From assembly GCA_001804865.1 (NCBI GenBank), contig MHBK01000001.1, positions 1-64,000 of the forward strand: DNA of 64,000 bases, in the 5' to 3' direction. The DNA is from Lentisphaerae bacterium GWF2_57_35. Lineage in GTDB: Bacteria > Verrucomicrobiota > Kiritimatiellia > CAIQIC01 > GWF2-57-35. Position numbers and translations under genes: made by a program. The number at the start of each line of letters is the position of its first letter. The first letter of the stretch is position 1. The notes under the pieces are model-generated. The model saw only the letters and a program-made list of their open reading frames with translations. It ran no database searches and had not been told where the DNA came from. Positions 17,205 to 26,999 of this stretch are shown here, one piece after another.

Positions 17205-18308
17205 ATGCCGGAGACCGAACAGGATGTTGCCGAGAGCGGAAGTCTCCGCGCCCGCCTGGGAGCGCTTGAAGAGACGCATCGGGCGACTTTGAACATTCTG
17301 GAAGACTTCGACGAGGAAAAGTCCAAGCTGGCGCGGCTTCTGCAGGCCACGATGAATCTCTTGGAGGATTTCGATTCAGAGCGCAATAATCTCCAGCAAT
17401 TCCAGAAAGCGACCCTGAACCTCCTCGAAGACGTGAATGTCGAGCGGAGCCGGTCCCAGAAGACCCAGCGAGCCACGCTGAACATTCTGGAGGACGTCCA
17501 CGAAGAACGAGACCGATTGAACCAGACCCAACGGGCGCTGATCAATATTCTTGAGGATATCGAGGTGGAGCGAACGCGAACCGAAAAGGCCAAGTCGCTC
17601 CTGGAAGGGGTTGTCAAGGATCTGGAGGCCTTCTCCTACTCGGTCTCCCACGACCTGCGGGCGCCTCTGCGGGCCGTCAGCGGGTTTGCCCAGGCCCTCA
17701 TCGAAGATTGCGCGCCGAGGCTGGATGAGAAGGGCAAGAGGTACCTCGGACTCATCCAGGCGAGCGCCCTCAAGATGGGCCAACTCATCGACGACTTGCT
17801 GGCTTTCTCCCGCTTGGGCCGGCAACAGATGATGGATGCCTGCGTGGATCTGGAGAGCCTGGCTCACTCGGTTTACGAGGAACTCATCGCCCAGATATCC
17901 GGACGCCCGATCGAATTCGTAGTTCACCCGGTTCCTCCGGCGTGCGGGGACCAGGCCATGATACGGCAGGTGCTGGTGAATCTGCTCTCCAACGCCATTA
18001 AGTTCACGCGAATGAAGGAGAAAGCGACGATCGAGTTCGGCTATCGTGCGGAACCGCACCCGGGCGCTTACTGCATCAAGGACAACGGAGCTGGGTTCGA
18101 CATGAAATACGTCGACAAGCTTTTCGGCGTCTTCCAAAGGCTGCACGACGTTAAGGAGTTCGAAGGTACGGGAGTGGGCTTGGCGCTTGTGAGCCTGATT
18201 ATCGCTCGACATGGGGGGCGCGTCTGGGCCGAGGGGCAAGTAGGCAAAGGAGCTGCGTTCTATTTTACTTTGCCGTCAGAAAAACAAAATAAACACGAAA
18301 GTGACTGA
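17205..18308 (+). CDS. Histidine kinase with N-terminal 21-residue coiled-coil repeats
   Basis: A 367-residue soluble kinase. Residues 27-131 are five exact-length 21-residue (three-heptad) repeats with the core ATLNILED..ER, forming a rigid coiled coil. The HisKA box is SVSHDLRAPLR (His149). N box VNLLSNAIKF, G1 DNGAGFD, F box FGVFQRLH and G2 GTGVGLAL are all intact, resembling phytochrome-type kinases. No sensor domain is fused, so input is inferred to come from the upstream PAS protein and output to go to the downstream receiver. A GAGG ribosome site overlaps the end of the PAS gene. Confidence 0.93.
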   Translation: MPETEQDVAESGSLRARLGALEETHRATLNILEDFDEEKSKLARLLQATMNLLEDFDSERNNLQQFQKATLNLLEDVNVERSRSQKTQRATLNILEDVHEERDRLNQTQRALINILEDIEVERTRTEKAKSLLEGVVKDLEAFSYSVSHDLRAPLRAVSGFAQALIEDCAPRLDEKGKRYLGLIQASALKMGQLIDDLLAFSRLGRQQMMDACVDLESLAHSVYEELIAQISGRPIEFVVHPVPPACGDQAMIRQVLVNLLSNAIKFTRMKEKATIEFGYRAEPHPGAYCIKDNGAGFDMKYVDKLFGVFQRLHDVKEFEGTGVGLALVSLIIARHGGRVWAEGQVGKGAAFYFTLPSEKQNKHESD

Positions 18309-18379
18309 CATAGCCATCGGGAAGTCGATCCGAACGATGTGTTGTGCCGGAGAGCGCCTGTTCGTGGGAGGACGGACAA

Positions 18380-18823
18380 ATGAACGATAACCAAGTGGAA
18401 ATTATCCTTATGGAGGACGATCCAAACGATGTCGAGTTGATCATGCGGGCGTTGCGGAAGTGCAATCTGCTCAATAAGATCGTTATCTTGAAGGACGGCG
18501 CCGAGGCGCTGGACTATCTATACGCGCAGGGCATCCATATGAACAACGCCTCGCATGCCATGCCCAAGGTGGTCTTGCTGGATTTGAAGCTGCCCAAGGT
18601 CAACGGTCTGGAAGTTCTTCGAAAACTCAAGGCCGACGAGCGGACGAAATTGCTTCCGGTGGTAGTCCTTACCTCGTCCAGAGAGCAACAGGACATCGAG
18701 AACGCCTACAAAATGGGTGCGAACAGCTATGTGACCAAACCCGTGAACTTCGAGGAGTTTGCGAAGGCGGTGACGTCTCTTGGAATGTACTGGCTGATGC
18801 TGAACAGACCGCCCAAGGACTGA
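18380..18823 (+). CDS. Single-domain response regulator (Rcp1-like receiver)
   Basis: A 147-residue receiver with the acidic pocket MEDDPND, phospho-acceptor Asp68 in LLDLKLPKVNG, Thr in VLTSS, and Lys in VTKPVNFEEF. The long alpha4-alpha5 loop and ending match the Rcp1-type partners of phytochrome-like kinases. No DNA-binding domain is present, so signalling is by protein contact or phosphorelay. The ATG at 18380 follows GGAGGACGG. It closes the PAS protein, kinase and receiver operon. Confidence 0.92.
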   Translation: MNDNQVEIILMEDDPNDVELIMRALRKCNLLNKIVILKDGAEALDYLYAQGIHMNNASHAMPKVVLLDLKLPKVNGLEVLRKLKADERTKLLPVVVLTSSREQQDIENAYKMGANSYVTKPVNFEEFAKAVTSLGMYWLMLNRPPKD

Positions 18824-18830
18824 CCAAATG

Positions 18831-18905
18831 GAGTTTCTTTCCGTCCTCGTCGCGGAGCTTGTCGGTCGGCTGTCGATGGGATCGATGTCGATCAGGCTCT
18901 GCAAA
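18831..18905 (-). pseudogene. Fragment of a second IS110-type transposase copy
   Basis: About 70 bp closely match 19133-19206 inside the neighbouring transposase remnant in the same orientation (shared peptide LIDIDPID). This is a leftover of a duplicated or rearranged IS copy. Confidence 0.65.
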
Positions 18906-18995
18906 GAACCCCAGATTCTCTTCATTCGTTGCTTATCCTATTCGTTGGAAAATTTTGCTGAACTTTTGCGTTTCTTGTGCTTTTTCGCGGCCAAC

Positions 18996-19682
18996 TCATA
19001 GCTTCGGAGGGGCTTTGACCGGCTGCGGCGGGCGTTGTTTGTCGTAGAGCTCCTGGACCGCTTCAAACTGGGCTTTGACTAGCTCGTAGCGTTTTTGTTC
19101 GCGCTTGAGTTCGTCCTGAATGACGGGATGAAGTTTCTTCCCGTCCCAGTCGCGGAGCTTGTCGGGGCGGCAGTCGATGGGGTCGATGTCGATCAAGCCC
19201 TGCATGGCGAGAAGGCTTTGCATGCGGGTGGTGTGCGAGTTGATTTCGCTGCGCAGGCGTTTTCTCTCGCGGCCGACGTGTTTGACGATTTCTTCGTCGA
19301 GCGAGGGGACCTTCACGACGCGAAAGGGCTGGGCTTCGGGCGCGCCGATATGGACGCGAAGAAGATCGACCTGCTGCTGCAAGGTAGGCTTCGAGGGCAG
19401 GCTGTTCATCTCGATAACCGTGTTCTGGATCATCTGCGAGACCAGCGCCCGGTGCAGCCAGAAGCCTTCCTGCGAACTCAGGTAGCAACTATAGAGGTTG
19501 CCCCTGAGGCCCAATTCCGAGTCGGCGTCGTCGATGTAGCCCAGGAGCGTCTTCAGATCGCCTGCCGCGGCGTGGCAGGGCTTCGTGTCGCCGCGGTCGT
19601 TGGCCATCAACACCCGCCAATTCTTGGCGCTCTTTTGAATCGCTACGTACAGGTTTTGCTGATGGCGGACATTTCCTTGCAT
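18996..19682 (-). pseudogene. Decayed IS110-family transposase
   Basis: An open frame of 228 residues is related to the N-terminal half of IS110 transposases. It keeps the EGFWLHRAL segment, the VVKVPSLDEE.VKH.GRERKRL stretch, the SLLAMQGLIDI region and the linker helix with RDWDGKKLHP. Two things indicate decay. The VNRRARRAKTDRLDA-type catalytic segment is replaced by NSLPSKPTLQQQVDL, and the C-terminal Transposase_20 domain is absent. Intact family members are about 340-430 residues. It is probably inactive. Confidence 0.7.
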
Positions 19683-19711
19683 GGTGTTCCTCGAGCTTGG
19701 TTTCTCGTTCG

Positions 19712-20410
19712 CTACAGGTCGCGTAAATCCGTTTGGTCGTCCTCGTCGTCGGGCCTATCGACCAGGTCGCTTTCCAGCATAAATTCGAACCCGTCCAGTC
19801 CGCAGCGTTCCCTCAACTGGGTGACGATCGCCAGCGCCTGGCTGTCCGTATGGTTGGGCCCTTGCGCGTAGAAGGGTTTGCCTTTATGTCCAAAGACAAA
19901 CGTCTCCTGGCAAGCGGACGCATCGATGTCGCCCAGGACGACGGAAGCTTTTTCATAATCGTCATGAGGCTCCAGGCCCAGGTTGCTCGCATAGGCGATG
20001 GACCCTTCGATCAATTTTCGCGCATAGGCGGGGGATACTTCGTGCAGGGGTTCCGACAGCCTCGCTTTGGCCAGCAATTCTTCTTGGAATTCGCGCGGCG
20101 AAAGCGCCGAAAGAAACGCATCTTTGATCCCGAGGCAGTAAACGTCCACCAAAAATACGCCGATAATCAGGTGTCCATCCGGCAGGATTCGACTGACGAA
20201 CACGCTGCCGATTCCAAGCTCGAAAAATTCGCGGTTTGCCCACACTTGATGAATCGGCGCATGTTCGATTTGCCCGCGAGTAAAACCCAACTGGGCGAAA
20301 AGGCTCCCTTCCATCCTATGTTGCTGCCGTTTGCGTTGCGCCTTGCGCGCCGCCAGACGGGCATTTTTCTTCGCCCGGTTTTGTTGAATGCGTTTTTTGT
20401 CTTTGCCCAT
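19712..20410 (-). CDS. Conserved hypothetical protein
   Basis: A 232-residue soluble protein. The N-terminal 35 residues are Lys/Arg-rich (KKRIQQNRAKKNARLAARKA). A domain follows with GSVFVSRILPDGHLIIGVFL, VDVYCLGIKDAF, ARKLIEGSIAYASNLGLEPH and GDIDASACQETFVFG. These are the hallmarks of a widespread uncharacterised family I recognise but cannot name. The C-terminus is very acidic (DRPDDEDDQTDLRDL). The basic head and acidic tail suggest nucleic-acid contact. It lies upstream of, and in the same direction as, the transposase remnant. Confidence 0.75.
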   Translation of the reverse strand: MGKDKKRIQQNRAKKNARLAARKAQRKRQQHRMEGSLFAQLGFTRGQIEHAPIHQVWANREFFELGIGSVFVSRILPDGHLIIGVFLVDVYCLGIKDAFLSALSPREFQEELLAKARLSEPLHEVSPAYARKLIEGSIAYASNLGLEPHDDYEKASVVLGDIDASACQETFVFGHKGKPFYAQGPNHTDSQALAIVTQLRERCGLDGFEFMLESDLVDRPDDEDDQTDLRDL

Positions 20411-20671
20411 GAATCACCCCTAAAATTAGGCGCCGATTAATTCATATTAGGGTCGAGGATTCAAGTCCGGACTATTGGGGACGTGACGGAATCTGGGCGT
20501 TCTGGATACGGACGCAAGCCGCAGCGTCATTCAAAGCCAATCGGAGAACGGACGTTCCAATCAGCCGCTATTTGCAAGAACGCGCGTTCGAAAACACGCC
20601 CTCCGATGGCTGCCGTCGCCAACTCCTTGTTCTGCGGGCGCATCTTGACACAGCCCCCGCGCATACGAATA

Positions 20672-20864
20672 AGAGCCTATTTCAGTAGTGCCCCTCTGCC
20701 TCCTAATCATAATCTTAATCGTAATCCTAATCTCTTTGTTGTATCGATGAAGAGATTAGGATTACGATTAAGATTATGATTAGGAGGGGGATAAATGGGG
20801 GCTGACGCGAGTCGATGCGTTACGAATGAAAAGGTGTACGCTTGAGCCTACCGAAATAGGCTCT
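20672..20864. mobile_element. MITE-like element with 17-bp terminal inverted repeats and a perfect 35-bp-arm palindrome
   Basis: The ends AGAGCCTATTTCAGTAG (20672-20688) and its inverse (20848-20864) match at 16 of 17 positions. Inside, 20702-20736 and 20750-20784 are perfect 35-bp complements around a 13-bp loop. Each arm is built of hexamers TAATCN whose last base varies (A, T, G, C). The AGAGCCTATTTC end and TAATCN arms recur at 45421-45545. It is non-coding. Confidence 0.75.
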
Positions 20865-21468
20865 CTAAGAATCCACGTCCTTACGGACGCGGCTACGTAG
20901 TGCCAGACGTTGAGGAGGCCGTGTCAAGATGCCCCCCCGTTCTGCGGGCGCATCCTGACACTGCCGCAACATCGGACGGCGACGGAGCGCCGTCCCTACC
21001 TTTCTTTGCCGTTGGTAGGGCGCTCACTCCGCTGAGCGCCTTCTTTTCCCCATACAATCTGCGGCCGTGTCGAGATGCACCCCCGTTCTGCTCATGTTTG
21101 AAATATTGCTTGAGCCGTTTCGGCATTCGTGGTATCGGAAGCAAAACTGAATATATTTTAGCTTCGTACGCGAAGTCTGAATCGGAAACTACCACATTTG
21201 AGGTGATAAGCCTCAGATACAGATCAGGACTCGTGATGCGGTGCGCTCCCCTCGGGAGCGTCATTTCGCACACTGATCCTATCTGTAGCCCTGTGGTAGG
21301 GGTCCGGTTGGGTTAAGTTGCGTAAATGGCGTCTCCCGTTATACTTACGGAAGACCGAGCAAGCAAAAAAGGGGAGGTTCAGCATGAGGAGGTCGTTCGT
21401 ATCTGGTTTTGGTCGACTCGTCGACGTGTTTGTGGCTGAATGGTCGCCGAACCAGAAGGGGTGGGGAA
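20865..21468. repeat. Repeat-rich intergenic region
   Basis: No credible gene. It holds two copies of a GTGTCAAGATGC / GTTCTGC motif (20929-20962 and 21063-21090, with a further copy at 20630-20655). A hairpin at 20975-20994 (GACGGCG-ACGGA-GCGCCGTC) also occurs at 41944-41963. Another hairpin-like unit (GGCGCTCACTCC-GCTGAGCGCC) lies near 21019-21042. Confidence 0.55.
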
Positions 21469-24400
21469 ATGGTGCGGAAAATTAGACGTCTCGTGGGTCG
21501 GGTCGATGTGCGCGTGTTGTGTCTTTTGTTGTTGGTCGCCTTGATCGGTAGTTTTGCCTTCGCCGCCGTCCAATTGACCAAAGAGCAAGCCGAAGATTTC
21601 AATGCCCGGACGCTCAACACCTGGGCGCAACTGACCAAAGAGTTCACCGCCTTCCGCGAGACTTCCTATCCTTTGGTCATTCCGGCCTTATTGCCCGACG
21701 ATGCCGCGATTGACTGGGCGGCTCTCCAAAACGACGACCCCGAATGGTATTGGGACTTCGATGGTGGGACCTACTACTTCGACCCCGGCAGCGAAATTTC
21801 CAAGCAAATCCCGCACGACGCCAACTTGATGGTCTACGAAGACATCGCCCAAGAAGAACTTCTGGTCTTGAGCGTCCCCAAAACTGCGGGCTCGCCCTAC
21901 AAAGAAGAAATGGTTTTCCGCGCCCTCCCCTGGCCCCAGCCGTCCAAGTTCGAACGCTACCCACGTTACCTCGACCGCGAACTCTGCAAGCGCCGGATCG
22001 TCTGGCACATCACGCTGAAATCCCGCCGTCTGGCCGAGAAGGAAGAAGCGCAGCCAGGCATGACCGCGCTCCTTGAAGGACCGCAGGCATTCCTGCCTGC
22101 GAATCCCCCGATGCAAACGATGAGCATGGAATCCCTGACCGATCTAAAAATCACGGCTATCAAAAAGGTTTCCAATACCACCGAGATAACCGTCTCTTAT
22201 CCCTCATCCTATTCCGGCTCCATTTGGTCGGTCTACTCCTACGACATGCCCGCCTGCGTCTACACCAACGAAAGCGCAGGCGGCGGCGGTGGAGGCTTCG
22301 AGCCCCCCACCAACGAAGCGCCCTGCGAAGGCTGCTCGACCTGCACCACCGACCCGGAAAGAAGCTTCGCCGGCCTGGCCCGCGTCTGGGCGCTGGTCGT
22401 GAGCAACCTGGTCCTCACCGGCGAAACCAGCACCGTTTGGCTCGACACCCGCCCCCTGGGCCTCGACACCAACAACGAGTCTTGCCATCGCATCGTCAGC
22501 TTTGGATCCAATGTCGACGAAGACAACGACGGCCTCAGTTCCGCCGCCGAACTCTGCATTCACAAAACCCAAGTCCACCTCTCCGACACCGACCTCGACG
22601 GCGCCCTGGACGGCGCGGAAATTGGGGCAGGAACCAATCCCCTGAACCATCCCGGCGACAGCGACGAGGACGGCTTGAGCGACGATCTGGAAACCGTTCT
22701 AGGCACCGATCCGGACTCCGCCGACACGGATTTGGATTGGGCTTCGGATGGCTTCGAACGAGACCAAGGCTCCGATCCGTTGGAATCCACCAATACACCC
22801 GCCTTGTTCGTTAAAATTGACGAAGGCAAAGGCGTCACCAGTTGCACCAATCTTTCCATTTCATTTATTGGGGTTGTGGCTGATCTGGTGCGATTTTCCG
22901 AGACGACCAACTTTACCGGCGATGCGCTGACCATGAGCAATGCTTTGCCTTATTCGCTTCAAGGTTCATCCAACGGCCTGCGGCAAGTCTATGCCCAATT
23001 GCAGCGAATCCCGTATCAGGAAACCTTAACGCTCAACGATGCCATCGCCCTGGATACCGTTGCGCCCGTGTTCTCAGCGCTTTCGCCCACGAACACCAAA
23101 ACGACCAATCGGCGGTGGATCAAGATCGAGGGGGTTGCGACCGATGCCGTCAGTGCGGTTTCCGTCCGGGTGAATGGGGAATGGGTAGACGGCGTGTCCA
23201 ATCAGGTGTTCGGATACGATAGGTTTTATCTCAACCCAGGTTCGAATAGCATTGAAATCACCGGTCGTGACTTGGCCGGCAATTGCGCGACGCAATGTGT
23301 TTGGGTTTTACTCGACGCCTCCGGAGACACAACGGCGCCCTCCTTGACGCTGGATTTGTGCAAAGATGTGGTGGTGACCAACGGCGTAACAAACATCCTC
23401 GATTCGACCACCTTTGGGGATAGTGAAGTGCTTTATCTAAAGGGTTCCACCGATGACGAGACGGCCCAGATCGTCTTTTGGGTCTTTGGCACAGAAGGCA
23501 CGAACGGCGCCTATGCCGGCAATCTCGTCGGGACGCAATTTGTAGGTGAGGTCCGACTGTTTTCCGGCTCGAATACTCTTCATGCTTTGGCCACCGATGC
23601 GGCGGGTAATACGACCACCAACATCGCCACGATTATCCGTCAAACCAACTACGTTTTTGCCATCACCAGCCCCGAAGCTTTCCAGGTGATGAATGCCTCT
23701 TCGACCCGGGTTTCCGGCATCGCCTCTCCGATATTTTTGCAGGCGACGATCACCGTTAATGGGGTTGGCACGGTCCTTTCAAACGCAGGCGATCACATCA
23801 CCTTCACGACCACCAATCCCGTGCCCTTGAATCCGGATTGGACTTATTTGCAGGCCGAGGCCCAATTGGATGGTCGCGTGTATTATGCCGATCCTCCCAT
23901 CAACGGCTACGAGATTCAGGCTTGGGCTTTATGGGGGGACGGGATGCGGGAATGGCACGATTATTCCCCCAACAGTACGCAATATGAATACCACCAATTT
24001 GAGGACTGGGACTCTAGCTGGGATTGGAATTCGACCACCTGTTTAAAGGCTGACTATTTTCATTCTTCAGCACATGGTTACTGGCTTGACGAAAACCCAG
24101 AATACTCCGGTTCTTATGAGCAGGAGCATACGACAAACTCCGTTTGCTATGTAAGTCCTGCGTCGCCCTATGTCCATCACGGTTCGTCAGCTTTGGACTC
24201 CAGTTGGGAGGAGGAGGGCTCGGAGATCCAGCGCAAGAGTTCATCGAGCTATTCAGGTTTCTTGAGCTTTGTGAAACGATCTCCGACCCAGGAAACTCAA
24301 CTCGTTGTTCTTCAATTCCCTCACCTGGATTATGGCCTTTCGATGGTGGGACCGGTGGATCCCACAGCGATGACCTTCCGCGGCCAACCCGGCTTCTGGT

Positions 24401-25560
24401 TCAACGGTCATGTTTCCTTCCTCGTGCCGATTCGCACCGGAATTCGCTATACCATCAGCGAATCAGATTTTATATGGCCTGAGGTCTCTTATTACGGACC
24501 GGACCCGCTCTGTTTGCTTTTCGAGATTCCGAATTCCTCCTGCGTCATTAAGAATCATGAGCTCTACCATGAAGGCGTGACTAACCATCAGGTCCGTGTC
24601 ATGCTAGACTCCTATTCGGCGATGAACTCACCGAAGGAATTCAAAGTTTGTGAGACGACGTTCGATTCGCCTTGCATGAAGGACCCCGCAAAAGAAGACG
24701 TCCAATGTTTGACTATTTATTACAACGAGGTCTTCAACTATAACACTAGAATTTTACAACAGCTTGATGTCGGTTTGCTGGTTTCACCGATGGATCTTGA
24801 CGGGATAAGCTGGTCGAAAGTAAGTGGTCCGAATTCAGGCGAGCTTATCGACCCCAATAACAGTGAAGCAATCTTTCGCAATCCGACTAAGGGTGGTGTT
24901 TATCAGTTTGAGGTTTCCATTCGGGGGCAGACAACGCGTGCTCAATTATGGCTGCCGGTCGCGGGGCCTGATATTTCATATTACTGGCAGAATGAAATCG
25001 ATTATTTTAAAAATACTTGGGGGCCTGCGTACAGGTCGAAACTGAATGATAGAACTATTTTACTGGCGACTTGGCCGCTACGCCGAATTGCTGCCAAGGC
25101 TACTCTTGCTACCGCCGACATGGATTATCTTGGTGGCGACCTCGACTGGAATGGAACGATCTCAGGACAGAACACTCCGTGTGGTCTCCCATCGTCCGCA
25201 TCAGCTCCTATACGCTTAACAATCAAAGAGGTTGTTGTTGATTGGAAAAAGCGAAACAATATGATGTATGGACTGATCGGAAAAGAGATGGGCATACCTG
25301 AACCCATTCTATATTTGGGTGGGGATCCAAGGTACAACCCCTTCGCAATAGGAGCGCCCGACACCCCTGCAACTCGTGCCTCGTATAGAGCAGGATTTGA
25401 CTTGTCGGATGGGGATTCACTACAAGATGTCATGAATGAACACGGGTATGATATGCAAGAGCCAGATTCGGCGACGCAAAGGGAATGGCCATCTCCCGAA
25501 ATCTCAACCGACAGTTTGAATCGCATCGGACAATCCAAACTAGAGGAGTTAATTCAATGA
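21469..25560 (+). CDS. Very large secreted or surface protein with calcium-binding TSP3-like repeats
   Basis: A 1363-residue protein with an N-terminal signal anchor (VLCLLLLVALIGSFAFAAV). Around residues 345-425 lie aspartate-rich thrombospondin type 3-like repeats (DEDNDGLSSAAEL, DTDLDGALDGAEIGAGTNP, DSDEDGLSDDLETVLGTDP), typical Ca2+-binding surface linkers. Ig-like and Big-type beta domains follow (about 470-760), and a long unfamiliar C-terminal half is rich in Trp/Tyr. No catalytic motif or C-terminal anchor is recognisable. The gene overlaps the next small secreted gene by 4 bp (ATGA), which suggests a coupled partner. The start at 21469 is chosen for the signal sequence. Confidence 0.75.
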   Translation: MVRKIRRLVGRVDVRVLCLLLLVALIGSFAFAAVQLTKEQAEDFNARTLNTWAQLTKEFTAFRETSYPLVIPALLPDDAAIDWAALQNDDPEWYWDFDGGTYYFDPGSEISKQIPHDANLMVYEDIAQEELLVLSVPKTAGSPYKEEMVFRALPWPQPSKFERYPRYLDRELCKRRIVWHITLKSRRLAEKEEAQPGMTALLEGPQAFLPANPPMQTMSMESLTDLKITAIKKVSNTTEITVSYPSSYSGSIWSVYSYDMPACVYTNESAGGGGGGFEPPTNEAPCEGCSTCTTDPERSFAGLARVWALVVSNLVLTGETSTVWLDTRPLGLDTNNESCHRIVSFGSNVDEDNDGLSSAAELCIHKTQVHLSDTDLDGALDGAEIGAGTNPLNHPGDSDEDGLSDDLETVLGTDPDSADTDLDWASDGFERDQGSDPLESTNTPALFVKIDEGKGVTSCTNLSISFIGVVADLVRFSETTNFTGDALTMSNALPYSLQGSSNGLRQVYAQLQRIPYQETLTLNDAIALDTVAPVFSALSPTNTKTTNRRWIKIEGVATDAVSAVSVRVNGEWVDGVSNQVFGYDRFYLNPGSNSIEITGRDLAGNCATQCVWVLLDASGDTTAPSLTLDLCKDVVVTNGVTNILDSTTFGDSEVLYLKGSTDDETAQIVFWVFGTEGTNGAYAGNLVGTQFVGEVRLFSGSNTLHALATDAAGNTTTNIATIIRQTNYVFAITSPEAFQVMNASSTRVSGIASPIFLQATITVNGVGTVLSNAGDHITFTTTNPVPLNPDWTYLQAEAQLDGRVYYADPPINGYEIQAWALWGDGMREWHDYSPNSTQYEYHQFEDWDSSWDWNSTTCLKADYFHSSAHGYWLDENPEYSGSYEQEHTTNSVCYVSPASPYVHHGSSALDSSWEEEGSEIQRKSSSSYSGFLSFVKRSPTQETQLVVLQFPHLDYGLSMVGPVDPTAMTFRGQPGFWFNGHVSFLVPIRTGIRYTISESDFIWPEVSYYGPDPLCLLFEIPNSSCVIKNHELYHEGVTNHQVRVMLDSYSAMNSPKEFKVCETTFDSPCMKDPAKEDVQCLTIYYNEVFNYNTRILQQLDVGLLVSPMDLDGISWSKVSGPNSGELIDPNNSEAIFRNPTKGGVYQFEVSIRGQTTRAQLWLPVAGPDISYYWQNEIDYFKNTWGPAYRSKLNDRTILLATWPLRRIAAKATLATADMDYLGGDLDWNGTISGQNTPCGLPSSASAPIRLTIKEVVVDWKKRNNMMYGLIGKEMGIPEPILYLGGDPRYNPFAIGAPDTPATRASYRAGFDLSDGDSLQDVMNEHGYDMQEPDSATQREWPSPEISTDSLNRIGQSKLEELIQ

Positions 25561-26030
25561 AAATCAGCATGCTTCTTTCTAAGTATTTATTAGCAGCAAC
25601 ATTCCTGCTTGTGCATTTGCCCATGGTGACGGCTGATGATATTGATGATTTTGCGACTGAAATTAATTCAGCGTGGTCTTCAACCAACGACTCACAAATC
25701 GCAACGTTGATTAATCAGCGGCTTAGCCAAGACACGAATGACGTGGTTGCACTTTCGGTCAAGATGTACTACCACCTATGGATTGATGGCAACATCACGA
25801 ATGCTCAACTCGTCGCTACGCATCTTGATGCTATTGTTCAAGCAACTACAAACATAGCAATTGTAGATGTTTTAACAGAGATGAAGGCTGAGGTTGACGG
25901 AATTCCTCTGAGCGAATCAGGGTCGTTTCCTCAGGATGCACTGAATCAACTTCGTCATGAAACCAGAGGCATTTTTCCTGGTATTCAGAAGTGCGTGTGG
26001 TTAGCCAAGGCACTTTTCCCCTTTGAATAA
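25557..26030 (+). CDS. Small secreted protein coupled to the giant surface protein
   Basis: A 157-residue protein with a cleavable-looking signal peptide (LLAATFLLVHLPMVTADD) and a short helical domain. NDSQIATLINQRLSQDTNDVVALSVKMYY looks like a TPR-type helical pair. The ATGA overlap with the preceding gene supports translational coupling. It is likely a partner or chaperone of that protein. No family is recognised. Confidence 0.6.
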   Translation: MKISMLLSKYLLAATFLLVHLPMVTADDIDDFATEINSAWSSTNDSQIATLINQRLSQDTNDVVALSVKMYYHLWIDGNITNAQLVATHLDAIVQATTNIAIVDVLTEMKAEVDGIPLSESGSFPQDALNQLRHETRGIFPGIQKCVWLAKALFPFE

Positions 26031-26049
26031 AACACATCGTGGAGTTTCT

Positions 26050-26373
26050 ATGAAAAGCATATTGATAGTTCTGAATCTATTGGCCGCTTTATTAATCCTG
26101 CCTGCCATGCATTTGGTTCACAAAGCATATTTTGTGCGCTGTGTGTCCATGTACGTTGAGCTAGATCGAGCCCAAGTCATCAACAGAGAGCAATTGCACT
26201 TGGCCTTCCCTATGGAATATGAAAATGATCGCCGCAAAATTCCAGAACTCCTGTTCGGACAGTTTTACCGTGTAAAATATTTAGCGTATCCCTGCATTGT
26301 TGGCTTTCTTTTGAATGCTGCACTTATCAGCAGATTCATGAGAAAGGGGCGGGATGCCAGTCCGTCTCAATGA
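26050..26373 (+). CDS. Small membrane protein, unknown
   Basis: A 107-residue protein with an N-terminal TM segment (ILIVLNLLAALLILPAMHLV) and a second near the C-terminus (YPCIVGFLLNAALIS) ending in basic residues. The loop between is about 50 residues (REQLHLAFPMEYENDRRKIPELL). GGAG at 26041 precedes the ATG. It is third in the apparent surface-protein operon. No family is recognised. Confidence 0.5.
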   Translation: MKSILIVLNLLAALLILPAMHLVHKAYFVRCVSMYVELDRAQVINREQLHLAFPMEYENDRRKIPELLFGQFYRVKYLAYPCIVGFLLNAALISRFMRKGRDASPSQ

Positions 26374-26999
26374 TCCAGCCCTAGAAGATCAAGACGGGCC
26401 AAGCGGGAGCTCTGGGGTCGTCTCTCAAAACCGGGCAGACTAACGCGCTTGTGTGTCGATATCCGGGTCGGACCAAAACCAGGGTTGATAATCAACGCCT
26501 TGCATCAAAACAATCGCTCCCAGAGCCGTGTTAGCAGCGCTTTTTGGGGACTAAAACCGGTTGTAAGGTTTGAGCAGGCTTTGAATAGATCCTGTTGAGG
26601 TGAGGGAAAAGCGGTCGCGACGGAGCGCGCCCCTCCAAAAAACAAGAATCCGCTTCTTCTCTCCTGGAGGGTTCCGCTCCGTCGGAACCTCTTTAATTTT
26701 TTAGCGCCTTTTCGCGTGTTTAGCGGGCTTTTGTCTTCTAAAGCGCCTATCAACTCAGCTTTTTGCGTCTCTTGCGCCTTTTCGCGGCTAACTCATATCT
26801 TCTTGAGGATTCAAGTCCGGATGCGTTCGGACGGACGGATCGGTCTTTTTATTTATATTTATTCAGCGCTTTGGGTACTTTCCCTTGCTGTATGACAGCA
26901 GGCTCTTGCATGAACACGCGGATCAGGCGCAGCGAGCGGCCTATTCCTTTGGACAAAAGCGCCTTGGATTCACTGGTCGGTCTAGTGCTGGATTTCAAT
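26374..26999. repeat. Non-coding gap with degenerate word repeats
   Basis: No credible gene before 27000. It contains CGACGGAGCGCGCCCCTCC / GGAGGGTTCCGCTCCGTCGG inverted segments (about 26608-26692) that can fold. A run of TTTTGCGTC/TCTTGCGCC/TTTTCGCGG words lies at about 26760-26790 and also occurs at 18964-18990. A GAGGATTCAAGTCCGGA motif (about 26805-26821) is shared with 20455-20471. Confidence 0.5.

Noticed and set aside
21409..21468. Longer start (TTG 21409) for the giant surface protein
   Set aside because: The extra residues are charged and would bury the signal sequence; ATG 21469 begins just before the hydrophobic segment.
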